From Siphonodentalium dalli (lineage: Eukaryota > Mollusca > Scaphopoda > Gadilida > Siphonodentaliidae), in contig CP136061.1 of the NCBI GenBank assembly GCA_032622095.1, forward strand, positions 234,544,944 to 234,608,943: a stretch of 64,000 bases of DNA. The letters are read 5' to 3'. Under the pieces are notes generated by a model. That model saw nothing but the letters and a program-made list of their open reading frames with translations, was not told where the DNA came from and did no database searches. Numbering within the stretch: the first letter of the stretch is position 1; the number at the start of each line of letters is the position of its first letter. The translations under genes and the position numbers were made by a program. This document shows, piece after piece, positions 53,400 through 64,000 of this stretch.

Positions 53400-54810
53400 T
53401 AAAAAAAATCTAAACAAACTATTCTGTACAATAATAATTATGTGATGTTTTCAATGAAAACTATAACACTGACAATAGTCATATTATTTAACATTCAATA
53501 CAAGTATTGATTTCTCGTCCAGTTCGGACAGATGTTTAAGTTTGGTCTTCAGATAATTTGGTTTGTTTGGGGCAGAAATTGGGAAATAAGTGAAACTGTC
53601 TGCCAGACATCTCATCAAAGACAGTTTCTATCTGCATTAAGCAGAAATGGCCTCATTAATTGTCCAGTGATAACCGTCGATCGTCAACGTGTACATCATT
53701 TTTGCCACATGGCCTCGGAAATCCTAATCGACGGAGTAATAGGGGTTGCAAACAAAATATGACATAACTTGGAATTATTTCTGATTCAAGGGAGCGTACA
53801 TGTAATTGGTAATTCGAAATTGATCGATCCCACCTATACTCTCCATATTCAAGTCCCTGCCCGATCGATGTCCCTTTATCAAATCCTGCGCAATCATTAT
53901 TCCATTTGCTTATTTCAAATATACATGTAGTTCATAATAATAGTCATCATGCCAGCGATATAGTCTCGTGGATAATATTGCATTATTGTCATCGATAGAA
54001 CACTTGGTATGGACTTCATTTAACGGCATTGTCTTAGCTAACAATAACAACCTCTGCATATTTGTCAATTAATTCACTGTGCATCTCGTGATCTCACCGG
54101 ATGGACGGGTGGATACCTAGGGATTGGACGTCGACAACCAGGCGAAAGTATCGATAGTGTAGACAGACAGGCCGCGCCTCCTACACTCGCAGTCGATGTG
54201 ATCGACCAATTGGCATCATTTTACTACCAAAACCAGGTTAAACATCTAGTTTAAACAAGGTCTAATACTATCATATCTATGTTTAATAAGAAAAACAACC
54301 CCCAATTTAATTAGTGTCAGTATTTGAGAGCGGACATGCCATGCTTGCTGACCAATAAAACATTTCAGAATCAAATAAGTCCAATATGAACATATGTGGA
54401 TATTTGCACGAGGATATGTTGCTATGTTACTTCTCAATGCACGTCATACATCATGCAGGTGGGTGAATATATGGAACAGTCGGCATGAATGGTGTATAGA
54501 TTACAAACAACTAATTATTTCCCTTATGCGACAGTGTTAGGGTTAAACCATGCCCACGATGCATTACGTCACTGGGGCAAGCTTGAGATATTCTGGCGTT
54601 TTGAACTCCATGTCGGACATAAGTTGTCAAAAAGAAATGGTGCCTTATCATACTTATTCCTGGAAATAAATTGGCATTTCCACAATTACCATTTTTGTGC
54701 ATAAAATTTCAGTATCGAAAAATACCCACCCCAGCCCTATCCAATTTGACGTCCAATCCCACACAAATGGCCGAGGTAATAACATAGCCTATGAATTTCT
54801 TTTTTCTTTC
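53400..54810. other. Non-coding, no gene seen
   Basis: No supported gene, RNA or large repeat. Confidence 0.4.
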
Positions 54811-54812
54811 AT

Positions 54813-55347
54813 ATTAAAGATACTGGCGGCATTGGTGGTGGGTATGCTGTTAAAATATTCACCTCCGTCAAAAACCGCCATAAACAGAAAGAATAGTAAA
54901 ATATGGACATACCTTGTTGTTATACCAATCATAAATATGGCATAAACAGTATGTTATTGTCAAATTTATTCCCTTTGTTATGTAAACAAAACCAAAAAAC
55001 GTTACGTTTCCTGGCTTTTATTTAGATCCGGATATGGTAAACATAAAGAGCGCTATTTTTTAGTGTTTTCCTGATATGGAAATAATAAAGAGCGTTTATG
55101 TCATTGTTTGTGTGTAATTAACCAATAGAATTGAGCTGGTTTATGTAAACAGAAGCACAAATAACACAACTAACGAGCAGGCTCTTGTTTACGTACACCA
55201 TCGTACGTCTTGACGACAATATACTATTTACGAGCTGATTATGTTTGGCATATGAACAAAACTATATATATTTTAATATTCCATCTGTTGATGGCAATTT
55301 GAACAAATATGAACATTTCTGCAACGAACGCCACCCGTGCCTTTAAA
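54813..55347. mobile_element. MITE of the 50081 family, copy 3
   Basis: It starts ATTAAAGATACTGGCGGCAT and ends CGCCACCCGTGCCTTTAAA. It shares GGTGGGTATGCTGT and GGTAAACATAAAGAGCG with the other copies. Confidence 0.7.
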
Positions 55348-55359
55348 CAACCTAAAATA

Positions 55360-56820
55360 TTTATACACCATTCAGCTGCCGGAATCTGTTACGCCGACTC
55401 GAGTCTCCCTACACAAATGACAAGGGGCATAATTTTTCAATTATTTAGTGGCTTATAACCTACGCAAGTTCTCGTCTAAATATCGCTATTTTGTTGACAC
55501 AGTTCTCTGAAAAGCGAATAGTATATGGCATAGTCGGTACACATCAACACAAATCATCTGTTTGCCCTTGCATTCTCTACATAACAATCTTACAATTTAT
55601 CTAATTATGTGTATAAAGGAAGGCTATCTTTACATATATACTTTAAACATCACATGCTTGGCTCGTGAACAGATTTGAAATGTTCTTTGTCTCACTGAGT
55701 ACACAAATCGTCATATTATATACACCAAGCGCCATTGAGAAACTGTATTGCTATAACGATTCAATGACGATCAAAGGTCGCCGACTCCATGTTCCATTGT
55801 TCCGGAAGAGAGGTGTTTTGATGCGCTAGCATTTTGTAGTCAACTTCTGGAAATAACCTATTCCAACGTGACGACGAACTGCGTGTTAATAACGTTAATA
55901 ACACAACAAATATCAGACGATTCGTTCGAAGATTATAAAAGTTATGTTTTAGACAAAACATAAGTTGTGATTTCTAAGTCGAACAAAGACGTATAACTTC
56001 GCCAAAAATGGCCCGTTACCATTCTGTATTCTGATCTGTAAACCATTTACCAAATATCAAGAAATTATGTTCAACAATGTTCAAGTTATCATTCGGACTT
56101 TCCGTCAGAATTTGCATAGCTCCGTCAGAATTCATCGAACAATGACAATTTCTTTAGTATAGTCCCTCACATGACGTCACATGAAGGAAAATTCACGATT
56201 CAAACAGCAAAATTCATAATGTAATATTCAATCGCATGAATCGGCATAACTTCAGTTACGGGCGAGCTATCAAAAATGTTCGGCAACGTGCTCAGTGGAT
56301 TATCATCGATAATGAGAAAAACTACACCGGTGTAATCCGTTAAGCAACATCACAACGTGTTACACCATGTATGTTATTAATTGTCGTTGGTTTATAAGGT
56401 ATACGGGATATTTTATTTCACTGGCCTTGTACTGGGATTCCGGACATATTCAACACTGCGTCTCCTTCGTCAGCATAAAGTGATCGGTTTTTTACCACAG
56501 AATCTCTTGTCACACAATGAATGCTATTTTATTTTCCAGAGAAATAACAAATGGGAGAGGAGGTACTCATAACAGATATCAGAACTTGTCCTCTAATGGT
56601 CCAATCCCATTCTATGTAATAAGTTTTATGTCATGAACGCTATCTGAGGCTATTCCATAATATTAGACAAATAAATGTGTTTAAACGGAGAGAAAGTTTA
56701 CCAACCAGTCACCAGCAGCCTCGTTTTCGTGACACCGTCCTTATCAACCAGCCTGCATAGTGTCATTAATTATTCGTCATATGAGTTCTGAGTTGTATAG
56801 TCATGATGTACTTACCATAT
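55360..56820. other. Non-coding, no gene seen
   Basis: No supported coding sequence or clear repeat. Confidence 0.4.
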
Positions 56821-56824
56821 ATAA

Positions 56825-58959
56825 GGGTGTGTCTTTTTACCGGATTCCGGATCCCGGATTTCGACCCGGATTTAGGTGTCTTTTTACCGGATTTCGACCC
56901 GGATTCGGGTATGAATTTCATGCTTGTTTTATCACACATTTAACCCATTAAAAGCCGTTTCTGACACGCGGAAACTCGTTAGGAGGTGAGATCAAACCAA
57001 TATAGGGCTGTCGTGCTCATTCAACCCGATTAATCGTATTTAAAGGTACATATCGTGCCCGGATCAGCATACTTCTTATTTTTTTCATATAGACAGGTGG
57101 TTGGATTGATTTTACGTGACCATGATGGCATTTAAGGGAACACACCATGTCCGGATCCGAATTAATTATCTCGTAATTATTGATCATATTTAAAGGTAAA
57201 TGTTTTTTTTCTTTCTCTTTTTTTCCATATAAATTATCGTCTATTTGATATATTAAACGTCACGTGGAACAAAGTTATAAGTTGATTTTGAGACGTTATA
57301 CTAGGCTGTTGGATTGATTTCACGGAATGATTATCGCATTTAAAGGTACACACCATGTGCGGAACAGATTTAATTTCCACGTATTTACTGATAATATTTA
57401 AAGGTACAGATTATGCCCGGATTCGGATTTTTCTTCTTATAAAGTAATGCTTATTTAATACAACAAATGTAAACTGAGTCGCGTGGAACTAGGTTATAGA
57501 TGTTGATGTTTAGATCAGATCATTCCCGGGTTCGGATACGAATAGTTCTTTTCTATTTCATATAAATAGTCAAGTATTTAATACATTAAATGGCATCTGA
57601 GCCACGCGGAACTCAGTTTATTTGGAAACGGTGAACATGGCGCCTGGATTGATTTCACGCGAGAATGAGCCCATTTACAGACAAACTTTATGCCCGGATC
57701 TGGATCCGGATTTTATGTGTCTTTTTCTAATTTCGACCCGAACCCTGATCTCAATTTTATGTTTATTATAACCCATGTTTAACACATTAAAAGACATTTC
57801 AGACTCGCGAAAACATGGCACAGGTTGCGTTTAACAGTAATATCATTGGGATTGAAATAAATTGACTTGCTTTTGTGAAGATTTTTTGTTCTCCAGCCCA
57901 CGAAAAAACCTGGTGCAGTTTAAATGGTTTATTGTATTAGTTCGATTATAAACGATTATATTTGTGATACTAGTAGTATTACTATTGTAAATTCGATATT
58001 TAAGCCGGTTTAAGTGAGATAGATATACGACTTGTATTAAGCGTTTTATGTCACGACGCCCGAATCGTTATAAAAACACGGATAGCATAGTCATCCCGTT
58101 GCAGCCCGCTACTGTTTATACAGTGATTATATAGTCTGGCCGCCCGAATCGTTATAAAAACACTGCTATCATGTTCATCCCGTTGCAGCCAGCTACAGTT
58201 TATACAGTGATTATCTAGTTTAAAGGTACAGACCATGCCCGGATCCGGTTAAAAAAAAAATCTCCATATAAATTAACGCATATTTAATATATAAAATGTC
58301 AGCTGAGTTAAGAGGAAGTTAGAAGTTGATTTTGAGAGGTTTGACCCGGCTGTTGAATTTATTTCACGGAAGGATGCTCGCATTTAAAGGTGCATGCCAT
58401 GCACGGATCCCGTTGCAGCCCGCTACTGTTTATACAGTGATTATATAGTCTGGCCGCCCGAATCGTTATAAAAACACTGCTATCATGTTCATCCCGTTGC
58501 AGCCAGCTACAGTTTATACAGTGATTATCTAGTTTAAAGGTACAGATCATGCCCGGATCCGGTTAAAAAAAAAATCTCCATATAAATTAACGCATATTTA
58601 ATATATAAAATGTCAGCTGAGTTAAGAGGAAGTTAGAAGTTGATTTTGAGAGGTTTGACTCGGCTGTTGAATTTATTTCACGGAAGGATGCTCGCATTTA
58701 AAGGTGCATGCCATGCACGGATCCGAATTAATTATCGCGTATTTATTAATCATTTTTAAATGTACAGATCATATTCAAACAAAGGAATCTTAAAATCATA
58801 AATTTATATTAATCAAAACGGCTTTTAATGGGTTAAATGTGTGATAAAACAAGCATGAAATTCATACCCGAATCCGGGTCGAAATCCGGTAAAAAGACAC
58901 CTAAATCCGGGTCGAAATCCGGGATCCGGAATCCGGAATCCGGTAAAAAGACACATCCC
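56825..58959. mobile_element. Inverted-repeat element, 2.1 kb, non-coding
   Basis: Termini of about 135 bp (56830-56963 and 58815-58955) are near-perfect reverse complements, containing tandem CCGGATTTCGACCCGGAT words. The internal part repeats the block TTTAAAGGTACAGA.CATGCCCGGATC about eight times with variation. No transposase is seen, so it is a fold-back or non-autonomous element. Confidence 0.75.
58095..58722 (+). repeat. 314-bp tandem duplication inside the inverted-repeat element
   Basis: Copies start at 58095 and 58409 (CCCGTTGCAGCCCGCTACTG) and are nearly identical through CATGCCATGCACGGATCC, pointing to a recent event. Confidence 0.85.
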
Positions 58960-59502
58960 ATATATAACTACAATCACACACAGTATAACCGCGACATTCC
59001 ACCCAAAATGACACATTTGTCACTTCAACGAGATAATATTAAAATTAGTATTGAATGTTTGTCCAAGAATGGCGTCGACTTCGATATGTGTTCTGATGTA
59101 ACGTCGACAAGATGGCTTATTGTATAGGGCAGAGAAATCAATGGGCGTGTGTGGTGCAAATAATGTGTCTGTATATTGACATAGCACAATGGTTGGATCC
59201 ATACAACTCCGCTATAGAAATTAACGTGAGCCCAATTTGGGGTCTCAAAATGTGTTTATCGTGGGTTACTTATAGACTGAAGGGGTACACATGTTTTCAG
59301 ATTTCGTTCTAAATGACCTTTAGTTTACGCGACTGCCATGATTTTTGTTAGAGAATAATTGTTTACGTTGCAATGAAAATTAAAACCAACAGAAAACAAA
59401 CTGTTGATGGGCGCCAGTCTTTCAGAAACAGTTGAAGTAACTATGCTATGTATACTTTGTATCGCAAAAATGTTTTTAATAATCCATGGATAAGAGGAAT
59501 AC

Positions 59503-59880
59503 ATGACTCCCTTAATAAAATTGGTAATTTGGCACAACCAGAAAGTATCGAGTATAGACCGATTTAACCAGACCGTTGAGCAAAGATTACGTGACTGCTA
59601 TCTTCAAAGTTGGTGGTCAACAATATCCACATCGAGTAAATATGCATTTTATAGAATTATTAAAACACACTTCGAACGTGAACAATTTCTCTCTATATGT
59701 GATAATACAACTGTGAATAATATCATTCGATTTCGGACAAGAAATCACAAACTACCAATTGAACAAGGTGCTTGGCTAAATACTGACTATTCAACCAGAG
59801 TATGTACACTTTGTACCAAAGAACTAGGCGATGAGTATCACGTTATCCTGAAGTGTACAAAATTAAATGAACTCAGATAG
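59503..59880 (+). pseudogene. LINE ORF2 C-terminus, 5'-truncated copy
   Basis: 125 residues ending naturally. It has VEQRLRDCYLQSWWSTISTS, then FRTRNHKLPIEQGAWL and VCTLCTKELGDEYHVILKC, a Cx2C-x8-H-x4-C zinc motif typical of the end of non-LTR retrotransposon proteins in marine invertebrates. The reverse transcriptase is absent. The 3' sequence runs to about 60215, where it ends in repeats of GAATCT, the microsatellite-like tail of such LINEs. It is a 5'-truncated insertion. Confidence 0.75.
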
Positions 59881-60220
59881 ACCTATTTGAAACCATATTT
59901 CTATAGAAGACCGAATGCACACAAACTCTCGGAACTCTTTAATACTAGAAATAGAAAGACTATTAGGAATCTGTCAATTTTCATGAGGAAAGTCCAGGAT
60001 ATTTTTGGAAAGTCCACTTGAGGCTAACACACTGATATTCCATGAACTTACCAAATATATAATAATGCACTCATGTATTCCTCATGTGAAATTTATTGTT
60101 ATTATATGCCATATTTGAATATCTTGATGTCATACTATCTGTAATACCCTTTTCTGTAACGTTTCTGTATATATCCAAACATCGATGAACAGAATAAAAT
60201 GAATCTGAATCTGAATCTGC
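59881..60220 (+). mobile_element. LINE 3' UTR with (GAATCT)n tail
   Basis: It follows the LINE stop. It has ACAGAATAAAATGAATCTGA and then three GAATCT repeats, ending near 60215. Confidence 0.65.
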
Positions 60221-60637
60221 ATCACAAACCAGGCATTTGTAACATTCAGCACATTTTCAAAACCTGTGTACCCTTCAGCACTTTATTGTTTGGTGAGAGT
60301 GACCACGTCGACGTTAGTTAGTCAAACAGATTTATATTGCCAACCTGGTTATGACAATATGGATCGAGCACAAGTGGTGGCTATTAATGCTTGCCTGGCT
60401 CCGATACAAAGCAACCAGTACAATATGCGACTCATGTATTAAAATATTGATAACACGGTATACTATGTATGTATTTCTTTGGATATATACAGTATACTGT
60501 ATATATATCAGAGTATTGAAAAAAGTGTTATGTTGTGGATGTAAAATATCGTTGGATTAATTGGAGGAGTAATAGAGGATTTGGGTTAGCACCGTTTTCC
60601 GTCGCGTCACACCTGAAAGATAGGGGGCGTGGAGAAT

Positions 60638-60639
60638 AT

Positions 60640-60678
<39 letters not shown>

Positions 60679-60679
60679 T
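60638..60679. repeat. (AT)n microsatellite
   Basis: About 20 TA dinucleotides directly beside the Helitron-like 3' end at 60678. Confidence 0.95.
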
Positions 60680-62024
60680 AGAAGGTGACCCGACTTCGTC
60701 CGGGCTTTGACCTTGAATTGACCAGTGTGAAGGTCAAGGTCAGGTGGGTCAAACACCAACACCCCAAAAATGGTGGAAATCGGCCCAGCGGATACCGGGA
60801 AATCGGCCCAGCGGATACTGAGATACCCTATGCATCAAATTTCGTCCGTAAAAATCCGCCAGTTTAACCCGATTTGATTTCCACTCAAGTATATAAACGC
60901 GCCTCATATACACACGCTCATTAATTATCAAGTTTCGACGTAAAGATAAATTACCATCGGTGCCCGGGATATCGCCAAGACGTCTGAAACAGTCAAATGC
61001 ATCGGCCGGTTAAGCGTTAACGTGATCTAACGTTATGACCTCTAACGACGTCATAGAAGTTACGCATTGTTTTTATCCTGATGGAAGATAGTACCACTTC
61101 TTCTTGATAATTGAGGCAGATAACTAAAACGGATACATACGCATTATATATCGTTGGAAAGAGGAAACACGAAATATTCTCACAGTGTCATTATTATGAC
61201 TGGCATTTTATTATTCGCGCTGTTTCGAATCGATTTGTAAGCACCGAACTCAAATGAAAGTCCCGTAACACAGCGTAAAAACAGACTTGACATCGGCACG
61301 TAAAAAGTTGACCTCGGATCTGAAAATCAATAGGCCAATGTCACCCCCGGCCGAAAATACCCCCACATACCAAGTTTCATTGAAATCGGGTCGGCCGTTT
61401 TCGAGTTCATCGATTACACACACACACACAAACACACACATTTCAAGTCGATAGCTCTACCCGTTTCCGAGATCTGGTCTGCGCATGCGCGAAGCTGGCG
61501 TCGCACGGGCTCGGCGATCCGATAAAATTTGTATCCGGGGCAAGATACATTCACATACCAAATTTCAAGTCGATAGCTTCACACGTTTCCGAGATCTCGT
61601 CTGCGCATGTGCGAAGCTGGCGTCGCACGGGCTCGGCGACCCGATAAAATTCGTATCCGGGGCAAGATACATTCACATAGCAAATTTCAAGTCGATAGCT
61701 CCACCCGTTTCCGAGATCTCGTCTGCGCATGCGCGAAGCTGGCGTCGCCCGTGCTCGGCGACCCGATAAAATTCGTATCCGGGGCAAGATACATTCACAT
61801 CGCAAATTTAAAGTCGATAGCTCCATCAGTTTCCGAGATCTCGTCTGCGCATGCGCGAAGCGGGCGCCGCACGGGCTCGCCAATACGACAACGTCCACCG
61901 CCTGGTTAAACTACACACACGTACCAAGTTTCGTCCCGATCGGTCGAGAATCGTAGATTTGTATTAATGACATACAGACAGACAGACAGACAGACAGAGA
62001 GAGGTCTTCAAAATATATATGAGA
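60678..62024 (-). mobile_element. Helitron-like element, complete, leftward
   Basis: On the minus strand it starts TCTCATATATATTTTGAAGA with a (TCTG)n tract (62024) and ends with the hairpin GCCCGGACGAAGTCGGGT, a spacer and CTAG (60681-60678) before T. Four 122-bp tandem units have GCGCATGCGCGAAGC cores at 61481, 61603, 61725 and 61847. It is the same family as 27387-30064. No helicase is encoded, so it is non-autonomous. Confidence 0.7.
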
Positions 62025-62486
62025 TATACTTCATATCTCTGGCTCAATATATATATATATATATATTACATCATTCTATAATTTCTCAATGTGAAAAAAA
62101 ATTAATACGGATTTAAAGAATGTAGTTCTTATAATGTGCTATACTGTTAACACGCATTGTCTTATGGATAAAGCTTTGGACGGCTTCAAAATTAGATCGT
62201 AATCTGCATAGCTTTGACTGGTCATTCCTAGTACTAAGTTGTTGAGCATTATATCGATCCATTTGGAAGGTTTATTAAAGAGTTCGGAACGATGTTCGTT
62301 GTATAAGTGGCAGGCGAACGAAAAGTGGTGCACATCGTCCTTTTCATATATAGCCACATTCACAAATTGCATGAGGGGAAATATGGTTTCACAAATTATT
62401 CCAGCTCAAATCATTACACACCACATCTGATTCTACATGTATATAGGAGCATGTTCAGTGATCGTTTTCCATCTTAAAGTTCGTGT

Positions 62487-62600
62487 GGGGTCTCGGTGGC
62501 TTAGCTGTTATATGCGTCATTAGAGCCACAGAATGGGTACCGCCACATTTGTTACGATGGAGATAACGGTGCATGTTAAAATATGACGCTTTCAGAATTC
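62487..62600 (+). mobile_element. SINE head fragment
   Basis: GGGGTCTCGGTGGCTTAGCTG resembles the head at 27033 and contains an A-box-like TGGCTTAGCTG. The rest has diverged and no tail is seen. Confidence 0.4.
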
Positions 62601-63438
62601 ATTTGTGGAAAAGGGGATGGGCACAAAATCGATGGAAGTTTTTTTTTGTAACCAATTTCCACCAAACTTATCTAGAGTCATCTCAATGATACAAGCAACT
62701 GAATATGTAGTTTGATAAACAAATTTCGCCGTTCAAGTCTGGGATGGAGTCGTAGGTGGCACCAAAAGAAATAAAACTTTTTATCGCCGATTTCCTCCAA
62801 ACTTGTACATATAAATATGTGCGATATACGAGGAGACGTCTAATTGTGTGATGTAAATTTTCTGACGTAACGCCGTCCGAATCAGGGATAGGGGTTTGTA
62901 GAGGCACACATACTGACAACAACAATTCGTTGCAGATTTCCACAAAAGTTATAAACACATTATAACAAGTACTTATAAGCTCCCCATATAATACCATGTA
63001 TTTCCTATCCTTTTTATCCAATCGTATTGAAGTTTTCAACAAATTGAGAACATGGTACATGCACAAAATTAAAGGGATTAATTAACTTTACCCATCTCAT
63101 CCTTTGTCTGTCCCAGGTATTCATTTCAGTGAATTATTAGCTTGTGGGCTTTGTTTATCTATCAGACCTATATTGTTTATTGATTGTTTTGGGTTTTCTC
63201 CACAAGTAGATACACGTGGAACAAGCCTCTGGTATAAAACAAAAGAAATTGAATTGAACAATAATAAGAATAACATGAAAAATATAGTCACTGGAGTGAA
63301 CATATAATAATGTGAGCCAGACTTACTTTTCTGTTTTGTGTAAACCCATTGAATATGTACCTGTACCGAACTACCGACGCGGTGCTGTCCCACGATAATC
63401 TAAGTTTTAAGACTGGATTATCTCTTCCTAAATACGTT
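62601..63438. other. Non-coding, no gene seen
   Basis: No supported gene or RNA. Confidence 0.4.
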
Positions 63439-63999
63439 TTATATAGTTTCTGTGTATAATATAGCTGGAATACGGTAGTCGTTGGTGGTTGAGCCAGATT
63501 GTAAATATGTTAGGAGCTTGTTTTCATATAAGTATTTGGATAAATGTCGAAAGATACATTTTTCAAATATTTTCGATAGCCAGCTTAGCAATAAAATCGG
63601 ACGATAATTCAAACTGGGACCCCCTTCTAAAATGGTACAAACGTTTGCTCTCTTACACTCATTGGGGAAATATGAATGTTTTAAAAATGCAATAGATATA
63701 TAGCACATTGGATTTGCTAGGGCCATAGCCTCACACTTTGGAATTCCGTCATCCCCACTGGCCTTTGCTGATTTAACGCTTGTTAGGGATTCCAATATAT
63801 CTTTGGGTGTGATCTAAATTAGTTTCAAGTTAAATTTTTTAGATCTAGATAATGGTGGTAGATCTGTTTTGTCAAATTCGTGCAAGGACGATATAGAACA
63901 GAAATAATCAGTCAGTATTTCTGCTTTATACTTATTGTCTGTGTATACGTTATTTCCATATAAGTAAGTAAATTTAATTACGGTTTGAGCCATCATGAG
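63439..63999 (-). pseudogene. LINE reverse transcriptase fragment, cut by the window edge
   Basis: Read leftward, one frame encodes the linker and start of a non-LTR reverse transcriptase: KAEILTDYFCSISSL, then SLTSVKSAKASGDDGIPKCE, LNYRPILLLSWLSKIFEKCI and LTYLQSGSTTN. These match the usual early RT motifs. A TAG stop at about 63811-63813 interrupts the frame, and the frame ends before the YADD region. The 5' side continues beyond the window. It is a dead copy. Confidence 0.8.
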
Positions 64000-64000
64000 C

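Overview
The window looks like invertebrate nuclear DNA, AT-rich and crowded with repeats, most likely from a mollusc such as a bivalve. The evidence is a tRNA-like SINE with an ATTAAACCCCAA-type tail, several Helitron-like ends, LINE fragments, many fold-back MITEs and one Polinton. The species is an inference. I see no convincing ordinary cellular gene, rRNA, tRNA gene or CRISPR array.

The centrepiece is a complete, nested Polinton/Maverick (adintovirus-like) element at 7155-25471. It has 697/695-bp terminal inverted repeats beginning 5'-AG and a perfect 6-bp target duplication (ATCGTT, 7149-7154 and 25472-25477). It sits inside the reading frame of a Crypton/DUF3504-type tyrosine recombinase, whose two halves lie at 6230-7154 and 25478-26157.

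From left to right the Polinton carries: a leftward spliced early-type gene; two divergent TATA boxes; protein-primed PolB with a 5' intron and one frameshift; a small leftward spliced gene between direct repeats; the packaging ATPase; a small basic protein; a KMVLVP-type protein; a chromodomain integrase; a small membrane protein; a penton-like minor capsid gene with an in-frame stop; a pVI-like basic protein; the double-jelly-roll major capsid; an adenovirus-type cysteine protease; and a zinc-knuckle protein. Together these are the replication, integration, packaging and virion-maturation set of a virus-like transposon.

Inside the element a 4098-bp tandem duplication (12477-16574 and 16575-20672) repeats everything from the middle of PolB to the middle of the integrase. 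It creates an in-frame integrase-PolB chimera and a second set of ATPase and small genes. The copies look almost identical, so the event is very recent or an assembly artefact.

The left flank (1-6.2 kb) holds copies of one dispersed repeat in both orientations and a MITE-like element. The right flank (26.2-64 kb) is a repeat landscape: Helitron-like elements with 122-bp internal tandem repeats (27.4-30.9 kb and 60.7-62.0 kb), nested fold-back ends (31.2-33.1 kb), a 382-bp satellite (37.3-39.5 kb), a palindrome-packed MITE with 9-bp target duplication (40.8-41.4 kb), several hairpin MITEs, an inverted-repeat element (56.8-59.0 kb) and decayed LINE pieces (53.0, 59.5 and 63.4-64.0 kb).
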